From Onchidella celtica (taxonomy: Eukaryota; Mollusca; Gastropoda; Systellommatophora; Onchidiidae): 64,000 nt of DNA. A model generated the notes under the pieces. The model saw nothing but the letters and a program-made list of their open reading frames with translations, had not been told where the DNA came from and did no database searches. The stretch spans positions 42,727,711-42,791,710 of the forward strand of contig OZ007573.1 in NCBI GenBank assembly GCA_963931925.1, given 5' to 3'. Below, one piece after another: positions 23,901 through 34,588 of the stretch; position 1 is the stretch's first letter; each line of letters begins with the position of its first letter. The translations under genes were made by a program, and so were the position numbers.

Positions 23901-24079
23901 GCACTCATGTCCTAAACAGATTCGACCAGTCCGTCCTTGGAATTTTGACAGCGAGAATTTTCAACACGGACATCTCAAAATTTATCTACCACCTGTCCAA
24001 GAAAAATGGAGGGGTTGACGACGTTCTACAGATACGCCGGAGGCATCAGATACCAACCTATTTCTCTGACTCGCAGTGA
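17918..24079 (+). CDS. Seven-exon type II membrane protein, DUF1647-like (glycosyltransferase-like), 402 aa
   Basis: Exons 17918-18005, 18668-18817, 19180-19469, 19809-19952, 20968-21129, 23393-23607 and 23920-24079 join without a stop (1209 nt, 402 residues; phases 1,1,0,0,0,2). The start codon is the first ATG after a TATA-like box. Residues 1-29 are a short basic start plus a hydrophobic stretch (about 9-25), a signal anchor or signal peptide. A Cys-containing stem with N-glycosylation sequons follows. Recognisable motifs are VDLGLTEQQ (about 165-173), YSWKPLIV (216-223), YTDASIRW (236-243, a DXD-like motif), [10 protein letters not shown] (about 320-329) and [15 protein letters not shown] (351-365). 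From memory these resemble DUF1647 proteins, thought to be Golgi glycosyltransferase-like; enzyme activity and substrate are inference. Intron 5 needs a GC donor at 21130. Intron 3 probably uses GC at 19470, although a GT at 19479 would add three residues in frame. Introns carry microsatellites and a hAT MITE. Confidence 0.82.
18090..18420. repeat. GGAT-type tetranucleotide repeat in intron 1
   Basis: Degenerate GGAT/GGTT/GATA units between exons 1 and 2 of the DUF1647-like gene. Long open frames on the minus strand (IHPSIHPS type) are by-products. Confidence 0.9.
18840..19028. repeat. GATA/GACA/GACG tetranucleotide array in intron 2
   Basis: It starts as mixed GATA/GACA, moves through GACA and GACG blocks, then GATA, then alternating GACA/GATA. 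It lies between exons 2 and 3 of the intact gene. The LSIYLSIY-type frame on the minus strand is an artefact. Confidence 0.92.
20586..20923. mobile_element. hAT-like MITE in intron 4 of the DUF1647-like gene
   Basis: Ends CAGGAGTGCTCAACC and GGTTGAGCACCCCTG are inverted copies, and a perfect 8-base duplication CTTTAATT flanks them (20578-20585 and 20924-20931). The left part carries TCGATCGCGATCTACCGG, a motif I recall from hAT-derived repeats. It is 338 bases long and without a transposase. The perfect target repeat suggests a fairly recent insertion. Confidence 0.85.
21165..21290 (-). repeat. Dispersed repeat, partial inverted copy C
   Basis: Read on the minus strand it runs GGCCATGGCATTTCCGACG to AGACGAAAT and then GTGACGTCAAATGAAAC, matching the right half of copies A and B. 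It lies just after exon 5 of the intact gene, whereas copy A lies just after the homologous exon of the decaying paralog, in the other orientation. Confidence 0.45.
21973..22095. repeat. Palindromic MITE family, copy 4 (intron of the intact gene)
   Basis: CTTGGCAAAAAGAAAA with GTATGTAGCAAAGCC at the left, and GGCTTTGC-like then CATACATTTTCTTCTTGCCAA at the right. It lies in the intron between exons 5 and 6 of the DUF1647-like gene. Confidence 0.65.
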
Positions 24080-24384
24080 CGGACAATTGCATTGAGTACT
24101 TTTGTCAGAGCCAGGTAAACAAATTTAATGTGTGTTAAAGAATTGTCCACGCTCTTACCCCTTTACTTTACCAACGCTGGAAAGTTACAATTTTCATATT
24201 TCTTTTCACTTTTATATATTGTGATTACTGCAGTCGTTTCAAGCCACGGGTGTGAATTAGAACCGTGAAACATGTTAACTACAAAGAACTTTCACTTTTC
24301 TGTAATTCTACTAGCTACATTGTGGCCGACAATTAAAAAAGTTAGATTGAATGCACTGTAAGAAAAATAACATCAACAATAATC

Positions 24385-24390
24385 AATAAA
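24385..24390 (+). terminator. Candidate polyadenylation signal
   Basis: AATAAA about 300 bases past the stop codon at 24077-24079 and in the same orientation as the gene. It would give a short 3' UTR. Several other A/T-rich hexamers follow, so this is a candidate only. Confidence 0.35.
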
Positions 24391-24915
24391 CCACAAACAT
24401 GGCAGGGTTTGTCGTTTTTATTATTATTATTTTTTTATAAAGGGAAAGAACTCAAGAAAAGAGCCTTGGTTATTAGGGGAGGCTTATAGCCCCCCTCCCC
24501 CTTAATGATAATCGTAATAATAATAATAATAATAATAAAAAAAATATTTATACAAGTAACAGAAACTACCTCCGTTCTCTCTTATCTCCCCAAACAGGCC
24601 CTCACTACTGATGGACTACACCCGTGCCAATTACGTAACAGATGGCCAGAAACAGAAAATCTGAAATGAATGACCACTTGAGAAACAGCGATCTCAGTGA
24701 TGAAGAACGAGACCCCATTGGTCCGACACAGTTCTTTCCGGGTCGAACTGAGGCTTTGGCAGTTGGTTCTTTCAGGTAAAAACAATGTCGGCCGCTAAAG
24801 GCTGTGATGCTCTGGCTTTGAAGGCGATTTCCAGGCCAGAACGCCGGCGAGTCAGTCTTGTCCAAGGACAGTTAAAAAACACAAAAACTACAGTCTTCTT
24901 TTGTCATGGTCATGT
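24391..24915. other. 3' flank of the DUF1647-like gene; no further exon recognised
   Basis: A/T-rich DNA with an ATA/AAT run near 24510-24545. Short overlapping open frames on both strands at 24582-24967 show no recognisable domain. Confidence 0.35.
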
Positions 24916-25205
24916 GCAACCAAAGACTGAGAGCTACTTTAAACGAGGACCTGCAACCAAAGACTGAGAGCTACTTTAAACGAGGACCTGCAACCAAAGG
25001 CTGAGAGCTACTTTAAACGAGGACCTGCAACCAAAGGCTGAGAGCTACTTTAAACAAGGATCTGTAACCAATGACTGAGAGCTACTTTAAACGAGGACCT
25101 GCAACCAGAGACTGAGAGCTACTTTAAACGAGGATCTGTAACCAATGACTGAGAGCTACTTTAAACGAGGACCGGCAACCAAAGACTGAGAACGACTTTA
25201 AATAA
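24916..25205. repeat. 37-bp minisatellite, about eight units
   Basis: The unit contains CAACCAAAGACTGAGAGC then TACTTTAAACGAGGACC, repeated in direct orientation with a few substitutions between units (AAAGGCTG, AATGACTG, AGAGACTG). No unique spacers and no dyad symmetry, so it is not a CRISPR array. Confidence 0.9.
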
Positions 25206-25619
25206 AGATCTGCTACCATTAATTTTGATAGCACGATATATCATGCTTAAATATAAAATCACATTGACATGACATTTTTTTAAATATAAATATTCGGTCT
25301 GTGGATTTCACAACAATTGGTTCATTCATGCGAAATATCGACTTTATGGGGGCAAAACTTGAGAACTGTAAAGGTTTAGTGTGATGCAAATGTGAACAAG
25401 GACTTATCAAATTGTATCAAAACTTGAATGGCTTAGATTTTTCTATATAAAAATATATATCTAACCGTAAGATACTGAGCTAAAAAGTGTTTTTCATGCA
25501 GGCTTTGACGCCAGGGCTAGAATTAAGACATCTTAGGACCTCACAACCCGCAGCAGCATAACACACGTTTTCAGATTTTCCTTGAGATTTTATGATTTTA
25601 TTCTTTCTTTACATGTAAT

Positions 25620-26310
25620 CAGGCTTTGGGGATTGTTTTCAGGGTATACTATAGGCCATTTTCACCTCCGCATTACGGTTGTTTGCAGGGAGCCGCACGG
25701 CTTTGAAAAGCACCGTGTAGGGCAAAAACCTCCACTTGCTTTAGTGATGGCATCTGATTATGTGCACAGTCTAAGCAAAGATGCATTTTTATGCCAGAAA
25801 CAGCACGTAACGGGTTTGTACAGTTGGGTGCCCAACAAGAGGATGGCATAGTTCGACCGTTGTCTACCGCTTCCGCCCTTCAAGTGGGGCACGCCGCCAT
25901 TTTGTTTGCAAATCACGTGATATGGAGGACGGTAAATGAAAAGGGTCTATAATCTATGAGCTGGCCAGTAATGAGTACATGTAAAATACCGTCATTTGAA
26001 GGTAATTTGTATGTTTTTTCTCTTTAAATATCTTGCTAATAAATAATAAAGATCATAAATACATTATCATTTCTTTTCTGTGACAGCTCCTGCTTTGGTA
26101 CAGACTTTTGTGACATCCTCTGATGCACCTTCTTTCTTAAATTTGTTCCGTACCCTGTTGCAATCGACGCAGATAAAAAAAAAAAAAAAAAATCTATTTT
26201 TGTAGGTCAGACAACTGCAGAATCCCTGTGCAAGAAAATTAAAACTAGGTTACCTCTCTTGAATCCAAACTTTTCTTATTCCCCCCCCCCCCCCAAAAAA
26301 AAAAACAAAC
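25620..26310 (+). repeat. Segmental tandem duplication, unit 1 (MITE-filled)
   Basis: It shares GATTGTTTTCAGGGTATACT, ATCTATGAGCT, ATAAATACATTATCAT, the GTACAGACTTTTGT block and GACTAGGTTACCTCTCTTG with unit 2 at 26345-26860. A roughly 300-base MITE sits in this unit at 25650-25951 and is missing in unit 2. Confidence 0.75.
25650..25951. mobile_element. About 300-bp TIR MITE, copy A
   Basis: Left end TATAGGCCATTTTCA and right end GAAAAGGGTCTATA are inverted. The interior is nearly the same as 33252-33554 (shared GAAAAGCACCGTGTAGGGC, GTTGGGTGCCCAACAAGAG and CAAATCACGTGATATGGAGG blocks). The empty site in the neighbouring duplication unit (GTATACTACAATCTATGAG) implies a TA target. No transposase; the superfamily is unassigned. 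Confidence 0.75.
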
Positions 26311-26344
26311 CAAAAAACTAGGCTATTGAGGAATCAAGTTAAAC

Positions 26345-26860
26345 ATTTTCAGCTTTCAGGATTATTTTCAGGGTATACTACAATCTATGAGCTAGCCAAA
26401 TAGTAAATTGGTAATCTGTAAAATGCAGCCATCTGGGGACAATTTGTATGTCTTGATGATTTGTACTCTTTAAATATCTAGTTTTTAAATGATTAAAGTC
26501 ATAAATACATTATCATAATATTGTATGTATGTATGTATGTATGTGTGTGTGTAGGTGTGTATGTGTGTCTGTATGTATGTGTGTGTGCGTGTGTGCGTGT
26601 GCGCGTGCGCGCGCGCGTGTATGTGTGTGTGTGTCGCTACTCCTGTTTTGGTACGGACTTTTGTTACATCTTTTAGTGCACTTCGTTTTTAAATAATTAT
26701 GTTCTACGCCTGTTGCCATCCCCACAGATTTTTCTTTTAAAAATATTTTTTGTCTATTTCTGTGGGGCAGACAACTGCAAAATCACTGTGCACAAAAATT
26801 AAGACTAGGTTACCCCTCTTGAATCCAAACCTTTCCTATTCCAAAAAAAAAATAAATTGT
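26345..26860 (+). repeat. Segmental tandem duplication, unit 2 (empty site)
   Basis: Homologous to unit 1 from TTTCAGGGTATACT to GACTAGGTTACCCCTCTTG and the pyrimidine-rich TATTCC end. It lacks the MITE and has acquired its own TG/TA run at 26520-26635. Confidence 0.72.
26520..26635. repeat. TGTA/TG/CG dinucleotide-rich run
   Basis: GTAT units pass into GTGT and then GCGC, inside duplication unit 2. Alternating purine-pyrimidine DNA of this kind can adopt Z-form; this is only a sequence property. It produces the His/Thr/Arg-rich minus-strand frame. Confidence 0.85.
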
Positions 26861-27604
26861 GATTTCGAGGAAGAGTTGAATAAGAAAAAGAAACAACTAA
26901 TTTAGTGCGGAAAAACCTTTAAGGACATAGACAGAGTTCAGAGAAAGAGAAAGTTTTAAATACATACAGTTCGGTATGCACAGAAAAATGAAACTTATAT
27001 ACGCGGTTTCATTGACCAGCTAGAGTTTTGTCCCCTGGCATGAGGCGCCTTGTCTGGAGCGGTGCAGCAAATTGGATGGACAATATTTGTGTCATGCTGC
27101 AAACAGTTGTGCTTTGAATAGGTGCATTCATATAATAATATTATGTGATAATCTTTGTGTGTGTGTGTGTGTGTGTGTGTGCACTCGTGCACGTGCGAAC
27201 GTGTGCGTTTATATGTGATGTATATGTGATGCAATAATTTTGCTTTGAATAAGTTCAAGAAAATAATTATGTAATAATAAGTTCTGTCTTTGTATCTGTC
27301 GGTCTCTCACTTTCTTTTTCTCACACAAACATACGCACACACATAAACACACAAATACGCTCTCTCTCTCTCTCTATTTCCTTGTATTTCTGCATAGCAG
27401 ATTTTCATAATGTGAGCACGGACCTAAACACACAAACCATGGCATAACAGGTGTAAAAGTAAAAAAAGAAAAGACATCAACGTATGATTTTAGTGCCAAT
27501 AACTCACGAAAATGAAGCGCTGCCTTTTTCTTTTCCCTGGATGTAGTTGACTGGAATTAGCTCCTCACATATAAGACGGGCATCGATTGTCTATAGACCC
27601 GGGC

Positions 27605-27745
27605 AGTGCAGGCATGTTGGAAAGTGGATTTTTCTCGTATTTTCAAGTCCCTGGTCCTATTGGGGGGTAGGATCGAGTAGTTCTTGGAAATTGGATTTTT
27701 CTCATATTTTCAAGTCCCTGGTCCTATTGGGGGGTAGGATCGAGT
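27605..27745. repeat. Tandem duplication, about 65-bp unit, two copies
   Basis: TTTCAAGTCCCTGGTCCTAT then TGGGGGGTAGGATCGAGTA appear twice. The pair ends about 50 bases before the left LTR at 27796 and is flanking DNA, not part of that element. Confidence 0.85.
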
Positions 27746-27795
27746 ACCTAGTCTTCTCGGATAAGGACGAAAAAATTCGGAGGGCCCGTGTGCAC

Positions 27796-29031
27796 TGTCG
27801 CGATGTGGGTTACATGGGGATATTTCGACTGACACTCTTTCGAGGTCCGCTCCCACAATCGACGAACACACAAAAATAAATACTTGCACTCTAAAAACTA
27901 AATAAATCAATTGCTTTCAATTTTAGCAGAACTGTAGGGCAGTTTAATTACAGGAATTAATGTAACAAATATAATTATAAATATAAATATCAATTCAAAG
28001 GCAACTGAATCTAACTAATGGAACTACAGCTTTTATAAAGACTAACGTATTCAATCTAACTACTTGCAGGTCATATGAGTTATATGGCAAAAAGAATCCG
28101 AGCACGTGGCGACGGATCTAACAGTTTAAATTCTATTAATTCAATGAGACATGTTAGGATATGGACATTTCCTCTAGACACGCCATGGAGAATGCTTGTA
28201 CAACCATGCGTTGTCTGGCGGTAGCTCTGAAACTGTCTTCAAAAGTAAGTAGAACGGTTCACTTTCATCATTACAAATTAGTATGGACTCTCACCATGCG
28301 GCCCTCACTGGGAGTGAGAGCGCTGGATGTAAACGCTGTGGGTTTATATCAAACCAAGTAGCTTAGGCTCTGGAGCTTTAAATCAGGCTCCTCACAATGG
28401 ACTGCTCAACTGCGTCTCTATGTCCCTCATCTGGCTGAGGACTATCGCCGACCACCTCGTAAATGGATTGTCTACATGTGGCCCAGAACTAAGTTCTGTA
28501 TGGCCTTAAATACTGGTCTGCATCTGCAGCTTACCGTCTAATTCCTGGATTGTGATTGGTGCAACCACTTCTAGCTCAGCTGCCGAACTGAGTTATTTTA
28601 AGTAACAGCCCTACGCAACGACCTTGGGTCGACATCAAAGGTCGAATCACCCAAGACAATAAAATGTAATTTTATAGCAATAAATTCTTAACATGTTCAA
28701 ACCCCCGAGCTTTTACTCTGGATCACGGTATTTTCTGTACGTCAACAGACGTCTCAATAACATTTAATTCCTACTCACCCCTTCCCTCTTTACTAAACCT
28801 AGTTCAAAACGCGAGATATAACAAGTGCTCAGTCATGCACACCTACGCTGTCCGTCTATCCTTCCCCACACCTTCTGTCTATCTATTATAAAAAAAACTG
28901 TTCAAAACAAATTGCCCACGAGACCAAGTTATGCTGGCTCGCACAATAATTACGTTTGTAAAAATTACTCACTGCTCTCTCACAAAAATTTAGTCAGTGG
29001 AAACATTTATGAATTAAATCTGTTCTTGACA
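27796..29031 (-). repeat. LTR (3' LTR in minus-strand sense) of the 27796-33028 element
   Basis: 1236-base direct copy of 31793-33028 with TGTCGCG...TTGACA ends. Repeated short frames (for example at 28161-28361 and 32158-32358) are identical only because the LTRs are. Confidence 0.9.
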
Positions 29032-30124
29032 CATCCCCCACCCCAGTGAAAACTTAGGGTTTGAACGACATAACTGTCTACTAACGTTGCTATGTAATAG
29101 TACTTTGGAAAGGGCTATATAGTAAAAAATATATCGTTACTGAAAGTCAAAAAAAAAAAAAATTTCTAAGAACGTGCATTATCGATGGACAATAGCATAT
29201 GTATGTTTATATGCGACGTTCGGTGATAATATATAATTATTGTAGCACTTAATTAAAGTGATAAACTTCTACTCACACAGACATACTGTAAAGACTGAAA
29301 TATTGAGGAACTAGCTCATCGCTTCATTGAGCGTAATTAATACATTCATAGAACATGAACGAACAATAGTTAATTAAAGTAATGGTATCCTGGCAGCAGT
29401 AGGTCTGGTCGCTCGGTTTGCCATTTTCTCATCTCATTGACCCGCAGACAAAGGCGTCAAGGTTGTCTGAAATTCAGGTCATGGTCAGGATGGACGCTAG
29501 TGGAAAAAGGAATCACATGGAAATTTTGAGAAAGAATGTCCATAATTGGTAGGACAATATAATGTGAAACCATCCACGGTCTCCGAAAAAGGTGAAAAAT
29601 GCTCAACCTCAATGTTCAACAGACTATAAAATAGCAACATATTCTGGCCTATCAATTACAAATTTCGCCATAGTGAAGCTGAAATAAACGGCGACAAAAT
29701 AATTAGCCTGACGTAGTCTTTCAAAATCGGCGTAGCGCTCGTCTGATTTAAGAATTAGATAGCGCTTCTCGCATTCAACAATAATCTAAATCTCAATTAA
29801 ATAACATTGCACTTTAATCTATTTCTAATTATATCCAATCCGGGATAGATGAGATGCCACCAGGCGATAGCAGTTAATTTAATGCGCCGTTTCCGTACGC
29901 AAGCCATGCACACGTCAAGTGTCACAGTCATCTCGGTATATAGTCGTAATCGGTTCAATTCAATATCTATATCGGGTATGTTCTTAGATAACTCATCCAC
30001 CGGCCACATGGATAGTCACAATCATAATCGGTTATTCTTACTTGTCATATATAGTATTACGTTAGATGGTCCACGAACCGCGGAAAACCATAGTCATAAT
30101 CGGTTGTATAAAAAAACAACTCCA

Positions 30125-30480
30125 CTCTACTTCACAACTTCTTAAAACGCGACCACGCAGTGTCCTCTGTTACCACTGCAAAAAACTCTCAAAAACGCGA
30201 ACACGCAGTGTCCTCTGTTACCACTGCAAAATATCTCAAAACGCGAACACGCAGTGTCCTCTGTTACCACTGCAAAAAACTCTCAAAAACGCGAATACTC
30301 CCTTCCTTACATAACTAGTCGGTCTTACACTGCCCGTCGGTCTTACACTGCCTGCGGCCTTACACTGCCCAGAGGTCTTACACTGCATCTCGGCGTCTTA
30401 CACTGCCTGTGGCCTTACACTGCCCTGAGGCCTTACACTGCCCTGTGGGGCTTACAATGCCTGTAAGAAGGTTCAACAAT
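30125..30480. repeat. Leader tandem repeats of the LTR element
   Basis: About four direct copies of an approximately 40-bp unit with CGCGAACACGCAGTGTCC then TCTGTTACCACTGCAAAA, followed by about eight copies of a short unit around CTTACACTGCC. The same 40-bp unit occurs at 38690-38780 in the broken Gypsy element, so it belongs to the leader of this retrotransposon lineage. No function can be assigned. Confidence 0.8.
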
Positions 30481-31792
30481 AACACGCGAATACGCGGATA
30501 CGCAGTGTACTACGTTAGCACTGCCAAACATCTCTCAAATAATCGAAAAATACCAATATCATCCATCCCATGAGGCAATCTCATTATTGCTCTCCTCGGG
30601 TCGACGTCATACGGAGACGACTAAAAAAAAGTATACTCAATATATATAATTCACATAGCTCTTATATCGACATCACCTCGATACTGATACAGACTCTTCC
30701 CATGAGACAAATTCATTGCTCTTCGGGCGGCGGCACCAGCCGACAATAAAATCAATACTCACTACATATCCCTATTAAAAAAAAATCACCTCCCTAAACC
30801 GTCTAATACTGCCCTCTCGGGAGCTCGTCAATATAAAGACGAGATCGGTTATACATGACGCTTAATAAGCTCCATAGAACTGGCAGTGTGCTAACTGCAC
30901 GGGTTCCAACAATTCAATAAAATCGTTACTCTCAATAACCAGATCAAATTACTCAATCAATGTGTCAATGTAGACACATGAGTTACTTAGGTAAAATAAG
31001 AAACAAAGGAATGTACCAACACGATAATGATAAAGGTCTAATGAAAAAAAAAATACACCAAACACGACGCTAGACAAACAAGAAAAGACGAACGATAACA
31101 GACCCTACAAGTTCTGAAGATAATTACAGATAGGTGAGAAGAGAACAAGAGAGACGTCTTCCTAAAACAACGAGGAAGATGGAAACGCTACAATCTAAAC
31201 AAAGTGTACAGATCCCTATCAAAGTCCGTTCTCGCGAATGCGACGTCCCACAGTTTCAATAACCACTGGTGTTGCGAGACCGCACAATCTGTCGTCGAGA
31301 CGGCAGAGTCTGCGACCAAGCCACCACTTTGGCAGGGGGGACCCGCAAACGTAAGAACGCCCTCGCCACCGCCCGTGAGTTCCTAAACACAGAAGAAAAG
31401 TATAAAAAGCCTGTAAAACACGAGGAGGAACAATCAACTCCCCAGACGCAGACAAAATTTTAGGATGGAATCACTTAACTCAAGGAACTGGTGGAGATTC
31501 CTTTAGCCTTTGCGTACACCACAGTCAGTCTTTTTTGTCTTTCACCGTTCAGTTATGTTGACGTCTCCTTGGCCTCGATCCTCGGGTCAATGGGAGAGCC
31601 GGAAATATGTGGAACAAATAATGAAGAAAGCAGTATACAAACTAAATAATAAATAATTTTAAACTAGCTCAACGTGCGAGACCACGTGAGCACTGAAACT
31701 GAAAAGAAACAAAAGTTAATCAAAGAGAAAAACGATATACTCTAATCTAAATAAACTATAAACTAAACAGTGGTGTGTAGTGTCCCATCCAG

Positions 31793-33028
31793 TGTCGCGA
31801 TGTGGGTTACATGGGGATATTTCGACTGACACTCTTTCGAGGTCCGCTCCCACAATCGACGAACACACAAAAATAAATACTTGCACTCTAAAAACTAAAT
31901 AAATCAATTGCTTTCAATTTTAGCAGAACTGTAGGGCAGTTTAATTACAGGAATTAATGTAACAAATATAATTATAAATATAAATATCAATTCAAAGGCA
32001 ACTGAATCTAACTAATGGAACTACAGCTTTTATAAAGACTAACGTATTCAATCTAACTACTTGCAGGTCATATGAGTTATATGGCAAAAAGAATCCGAGC
32101 ACGTGGCGACGGATCTAACAGTTTAAATTCTATTAATTCAATGAGACATGTTAGGATATGGACATTTCCTCTAGACACGCCATGGAGAATGCTTGTACAA
32201 CCATGCGTTGTCTGGCGGTAGCTCTGAAACTGTCTTCAAAAGTAAGTAGAACGGTTCACTTTCATCATTACAAATTAGTATGGACTCTCACCATGCGGCC
32301 CTCACTGGGAGTGAGAGCGCTGGATGTAAACGCTGTGGGTTTATATCAAACCAAGTAGCTTAGGCTCTGGAGCTTTAAATCAGGCTCCTCACAATGGACT
32401 GCTCAACTGCGTCTCTATGTCCCTCATCTGGCTGAGGACTATCGCCGACCACCTCGTAAATGGATTGTCTACATGTGGCCCAGAACTAAGTTCTGTATGG
32501 CCTTAAATACTGGTCTGCATCTGCAGCTTACCGTCTAATTCCTGGATTGTGATTGGTGCAACCACTTCTAGCTCAGCTGCCGAACTGAGTTATTTTAAGT
32601 AACAGCCCTACGCAACGACCTTGCGTCGACATCAAAGGTCGAATCACCCAAGACAATAAAATGTAATTTTATAGCAATAAATTCTTAACATGTTCAAACC
32701 CCCGAGCTTTTACTCTGGATCACGGTATTTTCTGTACATCAACAGACGTCTCAATAACATTTAATTCCTACTCACCCCTTCCCTCTTTACTAAACCTAGT
32801 TCAAAACACGAGATATAACAAGTGCTCAGTCATGCACACCTACGCTGTCCGTCTATCCTTCCCCACACCTTCTGTCTATCTATTATAAAAAAAACTGTTC
32901 AAAACAAATTGCCCACGAGACCAAGTTATGCTGGCTCGCACAATAATTACGTTTGTAAAAATTACTCACTGCTCTCTCACAAAAATTTAGTCAGTGGAAA
33001 CATTTATGAATTAAATCTGTTCTTGACA
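31793..33028 (-). repeat. LTR (5' LTR in minus-strand sense) of the 27796-33028 element
   Basis: 1236-base copy of the left LTR. It is followed outwards by the TGCAC duplication and inwards by a GTCCCATCCAG segment, whose complement CTGGATGGGAC resembles the CTGGAGAGGGAC that adjoins the LTR of the related element at 39700, a possible primer-binding site. Confidence 0.88.
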
Positions 33029-33251
33029 TGCACGTTGCGCACGTTAAAGATACCTTGGCAGTTGGAAATCGTAAAGAGCAGGCCGAAAGGCCGCTGCCCG
33101 GGCAAAATTGAAATTAATAGATTAAAATTTATCCATATCATCTCCCTCCCTCCCCCCCCCCCCCCCCGCCAGAACAAGAAATAATAAAACAAGTAAAGTG
33201 AGGTGTAAATGCCAAGGGCAGCGAACCTCCTAAAATAAAGACCTCAAATCA

Positions 33252-33554
33252 TATAGACCCTTTCAACTTCCGAGTTACGGTTGTTTGCGGCTAGCCGAAC
33301 GGCTTCGAAAAGCACCGTGTAGGGCAAAAACCTCCACTTGCCTTGATGATGGCATCTGAATATGTGCACATTCAAAGCAAAGATGCATTTTTTATGCCAG
33401 AACCAGCACGTAACGGGTTTGTACAGTTGGGTGCCCAACAAGAGGATGGCATCGTTCGACCGTTGTCCACCGATTCCGCCCTACAAGTGGGGCACGCCGC
33501 CATTTTGTTTGCAAATCACGTGATATGGAGGACGGTAAATTAAAAGGGTCTATA
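33252..33554. mobile_element. About 300-bp TIR MITE, copy B
   Basis: TATAGACCCTTTCAA at the left and AAAAGGGTCTATA at the right. The interior is closely similar to 25650-25951 in the same orientation. Its short frames are not genes. Confidence 0.78.
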
Positions 33555-34588
33555 GACGTCATGCACATCAGAGAACTACACAATCAGTTTTGGTCGGGAA
33601 ATTGCACTCATCGAATTGAACGCGTATTAATATCGTTTCCGGTGAGAGGGCTTACTGCGGGGAGCCAAAACAAAGATTATTGTATTTTACATTTTTACGT
33701 TTACTTAAAGATACCTGAAACTTGGATCAACACAATCGGTCGATACAAAAGTGACTGGGCCGGACTGGTGGACACTTAAAAAAATTAATTAAGCAATTTT
33801 TGAAACTGTCATTTAGGCTGTAGCTTCGAGCAAAAAGGACCAAAATTGCGCCAGGTGAATTATTCCGGCCTGTATTTTTGTTTTTTTCACAAAAAGATTA
33901 ATCTTCCTCCTTCCCTCCCCCGCGTCTCAATAGACGCTTGCCCCAAACATTATGGTTGGAATCAGCACAGTTTTGAGAGTATAGTTCTGACTTTGGCACA
34001 CACTATAAACACGCTCTTTATAGTAGACAAACAGACAAAGCCATAAATGCTGCAATAAAAGGGTCTGCCCTGTAATGTCATTGTTACTACGAAGCCTAGC
34101 AAGGAAGACAAGGGCTTTGGATTTTTTATTTTTTATTTGGGGTCGGGGGGGGGGGGGGTTGTTGTAAAAGGGGCACTTATGGTTTTAAAAATACCCGATA
34201 AGCCGGGAGAGAAAGCCTGCACTGCAAATACATAACTCACAGAAAGAACTGACAACAAATTAATACTTGTATAAAGTTTACTATGTAACTTAGATTTTCC
34301 TCCAATCAAGTCTAACTTTCACCACTTCCACCAATATATAACAACTACCATTATAATCACGACCACACCATCACACCATCAGCAACAACCGTCTCAACCA
34401 CCACTAGTATTTCCATCACCACACAGCCAGCATCGTCATGTTAACCGCCATCACCATCGTCTACCACAAGCAATATAACCAGCTGCACCGTCACCATCAC
34501 CATAACCAACATAACCATCCCTGCAGCTACCATCCTCATCACCATTATCACTGTCGACATAGCCACATTAAGTACCATCATCAACACC
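33555..34588. other. Intergenic DNA, no gene recognised
   Basis: It contains a T-rich then G-rich run at 34125-34160 and CAC/CAT-rich DNA from about 34315 leading into the 38-bp minisatellite. Short frames at 33525-33779 and 33846-34046 show no domain. Confidence 0.4.

Larger units (their letters stand above)
27796..33028 (-). mobile_element. Structurally complete non-coding LTR retrotransposon (LARD-like, Gypsy-related)
   Basis: Two direct LTRs of 1236 bases (27796-29031 and 31793-33028) begin TGTCGCGATG, end TTCTTGACA, and differ at only about three positions by eye. A perfect 5-base duplication TGCAC lies outside both (27791-27795 and 33029-33033). A purine tract when read on the minus strand (TGGGGTGGGGGATG) adjoins the left LTR at 29032-29045, and a possible primer-binding stretch adjoins the right LTR, so the element reads on the minus strand. 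The 2761-base interior has no gag or pol frame. It shares leader blocks, such as ACGAACGATAACAGACCC and the 40-bp repeats, with the broken Gypsy element at 37040-41101. It looks whole as a non-autonomous element and young. Confidence 0.88.

Noticed and set aside
24916-25205. Possible CRISPR-like array
   Set aside because: Repeats are contiguous without unique spacers, in a eukaryotic repeat context; the same applies to 34589-34950.
28161-28361. Conserved short protein because it recurs at 32158-32358
   Set aside because: The two frames are identical because they lie in the two LTRs of one element.
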